Positions 14,614 to 22,954 are shown, numbered from the stretch's first letter. The stretch is 30,236 bases of DNA from an uncultured Flavobacteriales bacterium (GCA_946478775.1 CAMLDR010000028.1:1-30236); one strand, 5' to 3'. Translations and numbers: made by a program. Notes: generated by a model not told the origin, from the sequence alone.

Positions 14614-15165
14614 CTAGTATTTGATGAATCGCTGAAATTGTTTTATTTCGTTTTTCTCCAGGACTAACAGGTAATTTCCTGATTGCATATGTGAAATATC
14701 AATTGTGGTTTGTTCTTCTGATAACATTAAGATCCTTCGGCCTGAAGTTTCATAGATTTCCAGCAGATCGTAATTGGGATCATTCAATAACAAAATGTCA
14801 TTCGCAGGATTAGCCTTGATAAGCGCATTGTTTTCAAGAACGGATTCTGTAAGTCCCCCGGAGCAATTATTAATAATGTGGATCACATATTTGGCTGTGT
14901 CGACCGGACAACTGCTATCGGATACGTGGTAGAGATAGCTGTATTGCCCCGGAAAGATGAGCGAAATAACGGTATTCGTCATGGTGTCACCAGCCGGATC
15001 AATAAATACGCCGTTGGTATCTGCATCGATTGACCTTAGATCTGCCACATCAAAAATTTCGTGTGGACAATATATAGGCATAGAATCCTGTCCTGCTGAC
15101 GGGCATTGGGCAAAAATAACCCCGGAAGAAACAAGAAATAAGAGGAGTGTAAAGATCGTTTTCAT
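14614..15165 (-). CDS. secreted protein with T9SS sorting domain, paralogue A
   Basis: The 183-residue protein is built like its neighbour at 13997: signal peptide ending VIFAQ, two Cys-rich beta segments (CPSAGQDSMPIYCPHEIFDV and SSCPVDTAKYVIHI), and a T9SS type A tail (ALIKANPANDILLLNDPNY, then IDISHMQSGNYLLVLEKNE, ending FQRFIKY). The substituted positions are spread over the whole length and the reading frame is intact in both copies, so both are probably functional. The gene is divergent from the RNA methyltransferase at 15219, with promoters for both within the 53-base gap. Confidence 0.85.
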   Translation of the reverse strand: MKTIFTLLLFLVSSGVIFAQCPSAGQDSMPIYCPHEIFDVADLRSIDADTNGVFIDPAGDTMTNTVISLIFPGQYSYLYHVSDSSCPVDTAKYVIHIINNCSGGLTESVLENNALIKANPANDILLLNDPNYDLLEIYETSGRRILMLSEEQTTIDISHMQSGNYLLVLEKNEIKQFQRFIKY

Positions 15166-15206
15166 ATGCGAAGCAATTAGTGATTTTTATACCTGCCTAA
15201 AATAGG

Positions 15207-15214
15207 TATTTTTG
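15207..15214 (+). promoter_or_regulatory. -7 box upstream of the TrmH-family gene
   Basis: TATTTTTG matches TAnnTTTG and ends four bases before the ATG at 15219, so the mRNA would have almost no leader. No clear TTG at -33 was found. Confidence 0.4.
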
Positions 15215-15218
15215 CAAC

Positions 15219-15752
15219 ATGAACCGAAAATTAAAATTGTGGGAACTTGACCGGGTGGATGAGCAAACGTTTAAGGATCAGGAGAAATTCCCTCTGATTA
15301 TTGTTTTGAATGACATCCGCAGTTTGAATAATATCGGTTCTTTTTTTCGCACCGCAGATGCTTTCAATGTGGAAAAAGTGTATTTGTGTGGGATTACCGC
15401 TCAACCGCCGCATCGGGAAATCCATAAAACAGCATTGGGCGCCACGGAAACCATTGAGTGGGAATACCGGAAAGATATCCATGAACTGGTTTCCGAACTG
15501 AAGCAGAAAGGAATTGCGGTCTGCAGCATCGAACAAGCTGAAGAAACAGTTCTTTTACACGAAATCGGGGCTTTAAAAGATCGGAAATTTGCTTTGGTTT
15601 TCGGGAATGAAGTAGACGGTGTGGACCAATCCGTGATAGACGCTTCGAACTACATTTTGGAGATTCCGCAGTTCGGCACGAAGCACAGTTTGAACGTTTC
15701 GGTATGCGCGGGAATTGTTTTGTGGGAGTTTGCTAAGAAATACATTTCTTAG
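15219..15752 (+). CDS. TrmH/SpoU-family RNA 2'-O-methyltransferase
   Basis: The 177-residue protein is a minimal SPOUT methyltransferase that transfers a methyl group from S-adenosylmethionine to a ribose 2'-OH in tRNA or rRNA. Motif 1 is LNDIRSLNNIGSFFRTADAF (with the conserved Asn and catalytic-type Arg), motif 2 is LVFGNEVDGVDQ, and motif 3 is HSLNVSVCAGIVLWEF, which forms the trefoil knot and cofactor site. There is no extra N-terminal RNA-binding domain, which separates it from RlmB-type enzymes. The RNA target cannot be told from sequence. A 13-bp palindrome, TTTGCTAAGAAAT/ATTTCTTAGCAAA (15729-15756), spans its stop codon. Confidence 0.9.
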   Translation: MNRKLKLWELDRVDEQTFKDQEKFPLIIVLNDIRSLNNIGSFFRTADAFNVEKVYLCGITAQPPHREIHKTALGATETIEWEYRKDIHELVSELKQKGIAVCSIEQAEETVLLHEIGALKDRKFALVFGNEVDGVDQSVIDASNYILEIPQFGTKHSLNVSVCAGIVLWEFAKKYIS

Positions 15753-15756
15753 CAAA
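15729..15756. terminator. palindrome across the TrmH-family stop codon
   Basis: TTTGCTAAGAAAT and ATTTCTTAGCAAA are perfect complements with a two-base centre. The structure spans the last codons and the TAG at 15750-15752. No long T-run follows, so its effect on termination is uncertain. Confidence 0.45.
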
Positions 15757-15835
15757 TTGAAAATGTAAAATTGAGAATTGAAAAGATTTATTTCTGCTCT
15801 TAGCTTTTCAATTTTCCCATTCTCAATTTTCAATT
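15755..15835. repeat. AATTGAAAATTGAGAATTG-type inverted repeat
   Basis: The left arm (15755-15785) and right arm (15804-15835) are imperfect complements made of AATTGAAAA and TTGAGAATTGAAAAG units. A relative lies at 20339-20425. The element sits between two convergent genes and its right arm overlaps the stop codon of the glycosyltransferase gene. Confidence 0.7.
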
Positions 15836-17762
15836 ATTCTACAATTGGTTCATAAAGTCCGTACGTCAGGGGATTGTCTTTTCGATAAATAACCCGGAAC
15901 GAAAGAATCTTTAACGGTTTTTTATCGATATTCCACATGAAGGTATTGAAAACAGGGGTATCGAATTTTTGGTACTTCAAATCAATAAACTTGATCGACC
16001 GAACGAGTGTCACGGTGCTGTCTTTCGGATTGATCAGATGTTTTGAAACGCGGTTATCGTGATAGAGAAGAACCGAATCACCGGATTGTACATTGATGAC
16101 TAACAAGGGATCTTGCTTGAGATCTGAAAGTTTCAGTTTTACCACTACATCAACCAGATCAGAAGGTCTTTTCACCAATTCACTCAGCGGTTTCGAATAA
16201 CCAGGTCCCCATTCTTCGTCTTTTTCGAAATGATATCCACCATCGTACCATTTTCCCGGGTTGTAGCCGTTGAACAGGTCTTTCGTTTTTGAAATATCTG
16301 CGATGGGCTTTTCGCTTGGTTTGCCTTTGCTTACCAATAGGGTAGAAGCGGAGAAATAATTTCGCTGCCAGACAATGTGTGGGTATTTCTCGAGAATCAG
16401 TGTTCTGTATTCGGGAGGAAGGGAGGATGTTGCTGCCAGGCAGATGTAGTCGCAGGATTTTGACTTTTCATTCAGCAGGGAATCCAATTGTTTTTCAGTG
16501 AATTCGGGAACTGTAATAAACAGGTATTCATTGGGAATAACAAGTTCTCCTTTTTCAGAATAAAAACGGGTCTTAGGTTCGTCAGAAAAAATTATTGTGA
16601 ATGTTTTCGTATGGTTTTTCCTTGCGTCGTTTGCATCCCGGACTAATTGATTAAACGGTGTTTTATAGAAAACCGTGTAGTGTTGCCGCTGGAAGATCAG
16701 TACATAACTGTTTAGTGCCATTATGACAACGACCAGTACTAAATTCATTCGTTTGCTTTGTTCTTTGGCCCAGCCAAACAAAAAGATCAGCAGAAAAGGA
16801 TACGCAAAAATGAGCACGGAAGCCTGCAGTACCGGCGCAACTTGTGTGGAATAAAAATACCCGATGAAGTAAACTGAAAAGAACAGGATTCCTGAAAACA
16901 GGACTGCTTTGGAATGGCGTTTTGTTGGTTTTCCGGAAATGCGCGTCCAGATAATGATCCCCGCATACAAAGTAAAAAGAATGGCAGAAAATTGGAAAAT
17001 ATATTGAATGTAGTGAGGTAAAAAGGAGGGTTCGGGTTTCCCAAGCCAGCCGGATAACCCGCCCATTTTCAATTGTGCCAAAAGAATGGGGAAGTGAGAA
17101 GCATAAAGAACGATCGCTGCCAGGCAAAGCAACAAGTACTTCCAAAGGAAATCCCTGAATGTATAAACAATTCCAAAAATCCCGATAAGTCCTGCTGTGA
17201 GCATACTGAAATGGTGGTTGTATGCACAAAGTGCCGCTGCGACGGGGAACCAGATGAGGTGTTTCCGTGCATAATTCTTAAAGAATACGATTTCTCCCCA
17301 ATGCCAGGCAAACAATAAAATGAAGAAAAATCCCGAAGTATAGGGCCGTGCAATCTGGCTGTACATCAACGGGTATTGGCTGCTTGCAATGATTGCTGCT
17401 ACGATCAGTCCAACTGTTACATTCGACCAGCGTTTCCCGATTTTATAAGCGAAGTAAACGCCGCCTACCCCGGAAAGGATGAAGGGAAGTTTTACAATCC
17501 ACTCGGAAGTTCCGAATAATCCGGTCCAGTAATAAAGAAAAACCTGTACGAAAGCCGGGTGACCGTCTATTTTCACTCCTTTGGCAATCAATTCACCGAA
17601 GGAGTCAAACCTCGTACGAAGCAGGCCGCTTAATTCGTCGTGTGTATAGGGAATGGAAAACAAGTCGTAACATCTCAGGATGAGCGCGATCAAAAGAATC
17701 CCAATGATGATGGCATGTTCTTTTATGAAACCTGAAAATCCCTTTCTTTCTGATCCGACCAC
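15834..17762 (-). CDS. GT-C type membrane glycosyltransferase (PMT/ArnT-like)
   Basis: The 642-residue protein has about ten membrane helices in residues 14-355 and a soluble, probably periplasmic C-terminal part of about 290 residues. The first extracytoplasmic loop carries YTHDELSGLLR, with Asp42-Glu43 in the place of the catalytic acidic residue of GT-C enzymes of the dolichyl-phosphate-mannose/ArnT/RgtA type. Such enzymes move a sugar from a lipid-phosphate donor onto a lipid, glycan or protein. Later loops hold SQYPLMYSQIARPY, a typical acceptor-side loop. The C-terminal part contains beta-rich segments (residues 530-620) and is longer than in ArnT. Donor and acceptor cannot be read from the sequence. 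It is a single-gene unit converging on the methyltransferase gene. Confidence 0.85.
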   Translation of the reverse strand: MVGSERKGFSGFIKEHAIIIGILLIALILRCYDLFSIPYTHDELSGLLRTRFDSFGELIAKGVKIDGHPAFVQVFLYYWTGLFGTSEWIVKLPFILSGVGGVYFAYKIGKRWSNVTVGLIVAAIIASSQYPLMYSQIARPYTSGFFFILLFAWHWGEIVFFKNYARKHLIWFPVAAALCAYNHHFSMLTAGLIGIFGIVYTFRDFLWKYLLLCLAAIVLYASHFPILLAQLKMGGLSGWLGKPEPSFLPHYIQYIFQFSAILFTLYAGIIIWTRISGKPTKRHSKAVLFSGILFFSVYFIGYFYSTQVAPVLQASVLIFAYPFLLIFLFGWAKEQSKRMNLVLVVVIMALNSYVLIFQRQHYTVFYKTPFNQLVRDANDARKNHTKTFTIIFSDEPKTRFYSEKGELVIPNEYLFITVPEFTEKQLDSLLNEKSKSCDYICLAATSSLPPEYRTLILEKYPHIVWQRNYFSASTLLVSKGKPSEKPIADISKTKDLFNGYNPGKWYDGGYHFEKDEEWGPGYSKPLSELVKRPSDLVDVVVKLKLSDLKQDPLLVINVQSGDSVLLYHDNRVSKHLINPKDSTVTLVRSIKFIDLKYQKFDTPVFNTFMWNIDKKPLKILSFRVIYRKDNPLTYGLYEPIVE

Positions 17763-17846
17763 TGAATTGCTTTTAACAAAAATAGCAAAGCTGAGACATT
17801 TAATCGAATTGTATGCATATTCATTACTAGATTACTCTTCATTCTC

Positions 17847-17863
17847 TCCCGATAGTATCGGGA
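17847..17863. repeat. palindrome TCCCGATAGTATCGGGA
   Basis: This 17-base palindrome differs from the 18-base palindrome at 298, 419 and 876 only by the loss of one central base. It lies in the gap between the divergent glycosyltransferase and reductase genes, away from any tRNA. Confidence 0.65.
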
Positions 17864-17929
17864 TTCAATCTCATTCTGAGTGAGATTGATTTACCCTGTT
17901 TTAGCTATGACTGTTTGGGAAACAATCGT

Positions 17930-17937
17930 TATTTTTG
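17930..17937 (+). promoter_or_regulatory. -7 box upstream of the reductase gene
   Basis: TATTTTTG matches TAnnTTTG and ends 20 bases before the ATG at 17958. It supports that start over the GTG at 17880, which would lie upstream of transcription. Confidence 0.45.
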
Positions 17938-17957
17938 TCCTTCTTTTAACAGGTATA

Positions 17958-18968
17958 ATGATTGAAACTGATATAATTATAATTGGTGCCGGTCCGGTAG
18001 GACTTTTCACCGTATTTGAAGCCGGATTGTTGAAACTACGCTGTCATTTAATTGATTCATTGCCTCAGCCGGGCGGGCAATGTTCCGAGATTTATCCCAA
18101 AAAACCCATTTACGATATTCCGGGCTTTCCATCCGTTTTAGCCGGAGATCTGATCGATAACCTGATGGAACAAGCTGCACCTTTTAAACCGGGTTTCACT
18201 TTGGGAGAAGCTGCAATGAACATTGATAAAACAGAAGACGGAAAATTCATTGTAACAACGGTGAAAGGAACGAAGCATTTGGCTCCCATCGTTATGATTG
18301 CAGGTGGATTGGGTGTTTTTGAACCAAGGAAGCCACCTATTTCCAATATCGCTGATTTTGAGGATAAGGGAATTGAATACATTATCAAGGATCCTGAATT
18401 TTACAGAGGGAAGCGTTGTGTTATTGCCGGTGGTGGGGATTCTGCATTGGATTGGTCCATCTTTTTGGCAGAAAAGAAGATCGCAAAAGAAGTGGTCCTG
18501 GTTCACCGGAGTGCATCTTTCCGCGGACATTTGGATTCCGTTCAAAAAGTAATCGACATGGCGGGAAGCGGTCAGATTAACCTGATCACAGAAGCAGAGG
18601 TTGTTGGAGTGGAAGGAGGCGATGCGCTAAGTCATGTAAAGATTTTGCACAACACACAAGGAGAGATTTTGCGTGAAACAGATCATTTTATTCCTTTATT
18701 TGGGTTAAAACCTTCACTGGGTCCGATCGCAGATTGGGGACTGGAAATAGAGAAAAACGCTATCAAAGTAAATACATTGGATTATTCCACTAACATTCCC
18801 GGGATTTATGCAATTGGAGACGTCAATACTTACGAGAACAAATTGAAGCTAATCCTGTGTGGTTTCCACGAAGGAACTTTGGCAGTTCAATCTGCATTTG
18901 CACGAATCCATCCGGACAAAAAAAATATCCTGAAATATACTACTGTAAACGGGGTTCAGGGATTTTAA
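17958..18968 (+). CDS. ferredoxin/flavodoxin--NADP+ reductase, thioredoxin-reductase-like
   Basis: The 336-residue flavoprotein, started at ATG 17958, has an FAD-binding GxGxxG at residues 10-15 (IIIIGAGPVG), followed by PQPGGQCSEIYP, and an NADPH-binding site CVIAGGGDSALDW in the middle. The C-terminal FAD motif is IYAIGDVNTYENKLKLI. The redox-active CxxC of thioredoxin reductases is absent, which together with the 'GG-C-EIYPKKPIYDIPG' segment marks the type 2 ferredoxin--NADP+ reductase family (Yum C/CT-type FNR). It passes electrons between NADPH and ferredoxin or flavodoxin in the cytoplasm. It is a single gene closed by the hairpin at 19007-19041. Confidence 0.9.
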   Translation: MIETDIIIIGAGPVGLFTVFEAGLLKLRCHLIDSLPQPGGQCSEIYPKKPIYDIPGFPSVLAGDLIDNLMEQAAPFKPGFTLGEAAMNIDKTEDGKFIVTTVKGTKHLAPIVMIAGGLGVFEPRKPPISNIADFEDKGIEYIIKDPEFYRGKRCVIAGGGDSALDWSIFLAEKKIAKEVVLVHRSASFRGHLDSVQKVIDMAGSGQINLITEAEVVGVEGGDALSHVKILHNTQGEILRETDHFIPLFGLKPSLGPIADWGLEIEKNAIKVNTLDYSTNIPGIYAIGDVNTYENKLKLILCGFHEGTLAVQSAFARIHPDKKNILKYTTVNGVQGF

Positions 18969-19006
18969 ATGAAATTCATTGCCACAATTATTCTGTGGGA
19001 CATATG

Positions 19007-19041
19007 GTGGGCACGTGATTAATCGCGTGCTCACATTTTTT
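19007..19041 (+). terminator. terminator of the reductase gene
   Basis: GTGGGCACG pairs with CGTGCTCAC (one G-U pair) around a ten-base loop and is followed by a run of T. Confidence 0.75.
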
Positions 19042-19098
19042 ATGGAACAATTTTTGGTGTGATCAAACGTTCAATACATTAGCATTAAAACACACAAT

Positions 19099-19833
19099 AT
19101 GAAAATCAGTATCGCAATTGCCATCATTATCAGCACAAGCTATTTGTCGAGTGCTCAAACTCTGGGGAAAATGATTTCAAAAGGAAAGGAAACAATCACC
19201 TCGGGTACACCTACTTCGAAACCCTCATTGACCAATGATGAGGTGGTAAGTGGTTTGCGTGAGGCTTTGACCACCGGTGCGAAAACAGCAGCAAATGCAG
19301 CCAGTGTAACAGACGGTTTTTATAAGAACCAAAAAGTGTTTATTCCCTGGCCCGCAGAAGCTAAAGCAATGAAAGATAAATTGGTCATGCTGGGGATGCA
19401 GAGCCAGGTGACCAAATTCGAAGAATCGGTGAACCGTGCTGCCGAAGAAGCTGCAAAAAGTGCATTTGATGTATTTGCGGGAGCGGTTAAAGGAATGTCG
19501 GTGGGTGACGGTTTTGCGATCCTCAATGGAAGTGATACAGCTGCGACGCATTTTTTACGTGAGAAAACAACCATTTCCCTGACGGAGAAATTCACACCAA
19601 TCGTAAAAGCTGCCATGGATAAGGTCCGCGTAACTGAATATTGGAATCCTTTGGTGACGAAATACAACAAGATACCGGGTGTTACCAAACAGAATCCGGA
19701 CCTGGAAAAATATGTTACGGCAAAAGCAATTGACGGATTGATGTTATTGATCAGTGAGCAGGAAGCAAAGATTCGCAAGGATCCGGCTGCTCAGGTAACC
19801 GATTTACTGAAGAAAGTGTTCGGAAAAAGCTAA
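19099..19833 (+). CDS. DUF4197 family exported protein
   Basis: The 244-residue protein has a signal peptide (MKISIAIAIIISTSYLSSAQ) and a mature helical body with the DUF4197 marks: SGLREALTTGAKTAANAAS, then DGFYKNQKVFIPWP, then VGDGFAILNGSDTAATHFLREKT in the centre and a C-terminal KDPAAQVTDLLKKVFG. The family is widespread in Bacteroidota and Proteobacteria as a periplasmic protein of unknown function. It is a single gene, followed by the hairpin at 19891-19914. Confidence 0.9.
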   Translation: MKISIAIAIIISTSYLSSAQTLGKMISKGKETITSGTPTSKPSLTNDEVVSGLREALTTGAKTAANAASVTDGFYKNQKVFIPWPAEAKAMKDKLVMLGMQSQVTKFEESVNRAAEEAAKSAFDVFAGAVKGMSVGDGFAILNGSDTAATHFLREKTTISLTEKFTPIVKAAMDKVRVTEYWNPLVTKYNKIPGVTKQNPDLEKYVTAKAIDGLMLLISEQEAKIRKDPAAQVTDLLKKVFGKS

Positions 19834-19890
19834 AAAGTAGTTAAACCGCTTGAGAATGAATCTTCTTTAGCGCATATTAAGTAAATTTGT

Positions 19891-19914
19891 AAAGCGGTCA
19901 GGTTTGATCGCTTT
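19891..19914 (+). terminator. hairpin after the DUF4197 gene
   Basis: AAAGCGGTCA pairs over ten positions (one G-U) with TGATCGCTTT around ggtt. A second palindrome, CTTTCTTCATTT/AAATGAAGAAAG (19911-19935), overlaps it. The sequence TAAATTTG (19882-19889), which looks like a -7 box, lies immediately before. The rest of the gap to 20015 is made of short GTTCAAA-type repeats on both strands. Confidence 0.55.
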
Positions 19915-20015
19915 CTTCATTTTAAATGAAGAAAGGTTCAAATAGTTCAAGAGTTCAAACGAGATCTCTAAAGTGAACTTTTGAACATTTAAACTTCTTT
20001 GAACATTTTTAGAAT

Positions 20016-20333
20016 ATGAAAAGCATTACAGTAAACGAATTGAAAGCATGGAGAGATGGAAATGAAGATTTTCAATTGATCGATGTGCGTGAACCATACG
20101 AAAATGAGATTTGTACCTTGGAAGGAATTTTGATCCCGATGAACGATATTCCTGCAGAATTTGGCCAGATTGACAAAGATAAAAAGGTGGTTGTTCACTG
20201 CCGCTCGGGAAAAAGAAGTGCGAATGTGATCTCCTTTTTGGAACAGCAGCACGGATTTACCAACTTATACAATTTAGAAGGCGGAATCCTGGCCTGGATC
20301 GAGAAAGTAGATCCTTCAATGGAAGCTTATTAA
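20016..20333 (+). CDS. single-domain rhodanese-like protein
   Basis: The 105-residue cytoplasmic protein is one rhodanese domain. It has the early LIDVREPYENEICTL motif (residues 21-35), the active-site loop HCRSGKRS with Cys62 as the persulfide carrier, and the C-terminal NLEGGILAW motif. Proteins of this size (GlpE-like or moeB-associated type) move sulfane sulfur to cyanide or, in the cell, to thiol acceptors such as those in cofactor or tRNA thiolation. The substrate cannot be told from the sequence. It stands alone between two repeat-filled gaps. Confidence 0.9.
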   Translation: MKSITVNELKAWRDGNEDFQLIDVREPYENEICTLEGILIPMNDIPAEFGQIDKDKKVVVHCRSGKRSANVISFLEQQHGFTNLYNLEGGILAWIEKVDPSMEAY

Positions 20334-20338
20334 TGTAA

Positions 20339-20425
20339 AATTGAAAATTGAGAATTGAAAAGAAGAGATCTGCCGTGGTAAATTTCAGTTTCCTTTTCAA
20401 TTTTTTCTATTTTCCATTCTCAATT
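20339..20425. repeat. AATTGAAAATTGAGAATTG-type inverted repeat, second copy
   Basis: The left arm (about 20339-20362) and right arm (20393-20425) repeat the units seen at 15755-15835 (AATTGAAAATTGAGAATTG, CTTTTCAATTTT, CCATTCTCAATT). The element fills the whole gap between the rhodanese stop and the TTG start of the kinase. Confidence 0.7.
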
Positions 20426-20429
20426 AGAG

Positions 20430-21773
20430 TTGAATCGCAAAACAATTAATACCGTCATTATTCTTGGAATACTCTCTTTGCTGAGTGTTCTGAGTATTCA
20501 ATTGTTTTGGATCCATAAAACAAATGAGGCGCAGCGTCTGACGGTTCAGATTCAGGAAAAAGAAGACAGTTTGAACCTGAAACAGTTTTCGGAGCGTGCC
20601 CACATCGCTTTGAGGGATGTACTGGAACAAATCAATACCAAGGATGATATCAGCGCTAACTTGTACGGAGCTGTAAAACAAATCCGCCCGAATTATTTCT
20701 CAGTAGATATTGAAGAGGAATTGCATCCTTTTTACCTGGAGCAATTGCTCAAGCGCGAGTTTGATAACCAAAGTCTCAACCAGGATTTCGTTTACGGAAT
20801 TTACGATTGTTATTCCGACTCCATCATTTTCGGAAATCTCATTCGGTACACCAAGGATTCATCTTATTCCGTTACTAATAATGATTCGGTAGGTAAAACT
20901 TCCAACCAGTTAAAATGGAAGAATGACGGACATTATTTTACGGTACTTTTCCCGAAAGTAAGTTCTGATTCGATAGAGGTGGCTAAAACGGATTTTTATC
21001 CCTGGCTTTACCTGGTTGTACTTTTGCTGCTTTTGTTTTTGTTCTTTGTGTTTACTTTGAATGTGATCCTGAAACAGAAACGGCTTTCTGAGGTCAAGAC
21101 TGATTTCATCAACAACATGACACACGAATTGAAAACTCCGATCTCTACCATTGGTCTTTCCAGTGAATTACTGCTCAGGGGGGATTTTAAAGAGGATCCT
21201 GAGAGGTTACATCGCTATGCCGAGATTATTTACAAAGAGAATAAACGCCTGGAAAACCAGGTAGAACGTGTGTTAAATGTGGCTAAGCTGGATCGCGAAA
21301 AACTGACGCTGAAGAAGGAGTCCTGTTCTATTCATGATTTGATCCTGGAAGCGAAAGAGAGTTTTGACATCAATCAGACAGACCAGGGAGGTGAAATAGA
21401 ATTGCTGCTCGATGCCACTAAGGAAACGCTGATGATGGATGAAGTCCATATCACGAATGTGATTTACAACTTATTGGATAATGCGGTGAAATACTGCAAT
21501 GGAATTCCACGTATTGACATTCGAACATGGAACGATTCGCAATTCTTTTACCTGAGCATTGCAGACAATGGAATAGGAATGAAAAGGGAAGACCTCAAGA
21601 TGATCTTTGATAAATTCTATCGCGTTCCCACAGGAAACCTGCACGATGTGAAAGGTTTTGGATTGGGACTTTACTATGTGAAATTGATTGTAGAGGAGCA
21701 TGTAGGAACGATCCAGGTGAAAAGCCAGCCGGGAAAGGGAACAACCTTCTCTTTGAAATTTCCTTTGAAATGA
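20430..21773 (+). CDS. membrane sensor histidine kinase
   Basis: The 447-residue protein begins at TTG 20430; no in-frame ATG gives a better start and the first residues (MNRKTINTVIILGILSLLSV) form the first membrane helix (8-28). A periplasmic sensor region (30-188) without a recognised domain is followed by a second helix (190-213). The catalytic part has HisKA with His232 in NNMTHELKTPIST, N box NVIYNLLDNAVKY (343-355), G1 box DNGIGM (379-384), F box FDKFYRVP and G2 box GFGLGL (409-414). It is a classical two-helix kinase. No response regulator adjoins it; the next gene is the LuxE-like acyltransferase. The start lies right at the edge of an intergenic repeat, which may have replaced an older start region. 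Confidence 0.9.
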   Translation: MNRKTINTVIILGILSLLSVLSIQLFWIHKTNEAQRLTVQIQEKEDSLNLKQFSERAHIALRDVLEQINTKDDISANLYGAVKQIRPNYFSVDIEEELHPFYLEQLLKREFDNQSLNQDFVYGIYDCYSDSIIFGNLIRYTKDSSYSVTNNDSVGKTSNQLKWKNDGHYFTVLFPKVSSDSIEVAKTDFYPWLYLVVLLLLLFLFFVFTLNVILKQKRLSEVKTDFINNMTHELKTPISTIGLSSELLLRGDFKEDPERLHRYAEIIYKENKRLENQVERVLNVAKLDREKLTLKKESCSIHDLILEAKESFDINQTDQGGEIELLLDATKETLMMDEVHITNVIYNLLDNAVKYCNGIPRIDIRTWNDSQFFYLSIADNGIGMKREDLKMIFDKFYRVPTGNLHDVKGFGLGLYYVKLIVEEHVGTIQVKSQPGKGTTFSLKFPLK

Positions 21774-21781
21774 TTCTGCCT

Positions 21782-21789
21782 TATCTTTG
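21782..21789 (+). promoter_or_regulatory. possible -7 box upstream of the acyltransferase gene
   Basis: TATCTTTG matches TAnnTTTG nine bases after the kinase stop, leaving a leader of roughly 130 bases before the ATG at 21926. A TTTG at 21764 is closer than the usual spacing, so the call is weak. Confidence 0.35.
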
Positions 21790-21925
21790 TCCGAAATTGT
21801 AAAGAACAGAATTTTGGAATTTTAGAATTCACAAATTAATGTCTTTATAAAGATGTGAACAGATTTATCTGTAACAATTTAATTGTCAAAGTTTTAATAA
21901 AATTTTTAAGGTAGAGAAATTACCT

Positions 21926-22900
21926 ATGCAAGCGCTTATTGATCGCATATTTTCCATACAAACCGAAGAGGAGTTTAATAACTGTGCCTTGGAGGTTTAT
22001 CATTTCCAAAAAGAGCGCGTTCCTGTTTATAAAACCTTCGTGGAATTGATTAATCGACCGGAACCAACGCATTATTCCCAAATTCCGCATTTGCCTATAG
22101 CATTTTTTAAAACGCATCCAATCATTGCTGATAATCAATCTGTTCAGCAGCTATTTAAAAGCAGCGGAACAACCCGTATGGTTCGAAGTGCTCATTCGGT
22201 AGCCGATGTTTCCATTTACGAGCGCTCTTTTGTTCCTACCTATGAACGGTTTTTGGGAAAACTGGAAGATCAGATCATTTTTGCACTCTTGCCGAATTAC
22301 GTTTCACAGGGCGAATCAAGTTTGGTTTACATGGTGGATAAATTGATTGAAGGAACGAAAAACGAGTTGTCCGGCTATTACCTGGAAAGCCCTGAAAGCT
22401 TATTAAACGCTATTTCCGAAGGAAGAAAGACCAGGAAAAAGCTGGTGTTGTTTGGTGTTTCTTATGCTTTACTGGATTTAGCCGAAATGAAACCGGACCT
22501 TCACGATGTTACAGTGATTGAAACCGGGGGGATGAAGGGTAGACGCAAAGAAATGACCAAAGAAGAAATGCATGGCGAACTAATTGCAGGATTTGGCTGT
22601 GATTACATTGCTTCGGAGTATGGGATGTGTGAGTTACTTTCTCAGGCTTACAGCGACAAGAACGGATTGTTCGAATTGCCTTCCTGGATGAAGATTTCTT
22701 TAAGAGAAGTCAATGATCCGTTTGAGTTATTGGGATTGGATAAAACAGGCGGAGTCAATGTAATTGATTTGGCAAATATCTATTCCTGTGCATTTATTGA
22801 AACGCAGGATTTGGGCCGGATTGAACACGGTAAACTGCGCCTGATGGGACGTTTTGATCATTCAGATATTCGCGGATGCAACCTGCTTGTTGGAAACTAA
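21926..22900 (+). CDS. LuxE/PaaK-family adenylate-forming acyltransferase
   Basis: The 324-residue cytoplasmic protein belongs to the acyl-protein synthetase (LuxE) group of adenylate-forming enzymes. It has a phosphate-binding loop FKSSGTTRM (residues 77-85), the central ETGGMKGRR segment, and ASEYGMCELLSQAY, matching the adenylate-contacting 'Y-G-x-E/C-E' region. The C-terminal DLGRIEHGKLRLMGRFDHSD resembles the hinge region of the family. LuxE itself activates fatty acids for the luciferase pathway; without luxCD or luciferase genes nearby this one more likely activates a carboxylate in cell-surface or lipid metabolism, as is usual for Bacteroidota members. The substrate is unknown. Confidence 0.85.
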   Translation: MQALIDRIFSIQTEEEFNNCALEVYHFQKERVPVYKTFVELINRPEPTHYSQIPHLPIAFFKTHPIIADNQSVQQLFKSSGTTRMVRSAHSVADVSIYERSFVPTYERFLGKLEDQIIFALLPNYVSQGESSLVYMVDKLIEGTKNELSGYYLESPESLLNAISEGRKTRKKLVLFGVSYALLDLAEMKPDLHDVTVIETGGMKGRRKEMTKEEMHGELIAGFGCDYIASEYGMCELLSQAYSDKNGLFELPSWMKISLREVNDPFELLGLDKTGGVNVIDLANIYSCAFIETQDLGRIEHGKLRLMGRFDHSDIRGCNLLVGN

Positions 22901-22914
22901 ATACTAAAAAAAGA

Positions 22915-22949
22915 TAATTAGTAATTTGGAATTCGGCATTCGTAATTAG
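22915..22949. repeat. TAATTAGTAATTTGGAATTC-type intergenic repeat
   Basis: This is a short A/T-rich imperfect palindrome (TAATTAGTAATTTGGAATTC then GGCATTCGTAATTA). It belongs to the same kind of low-complexity intergenic filler seen at 15755, 20339 and 27246, but with a different unit. Confidence 0.5.
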
Positions 22950-22954
22950 TTTAC

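Noticed and set aside
16663..17353. Antisense and alternative frames within the glycosyltransferase gene
   Set aside because: They have no protein-family pattern and lie wholly inside a well-supported membrane protein gene.
21926..22900. A bacterial luminescence locus, from the LuxE similarity
   Set aside because: No luxA, luxB, luxC or luxD-like genes are nearby; LuxE-like enzymes are common in this phylum without luminescence.
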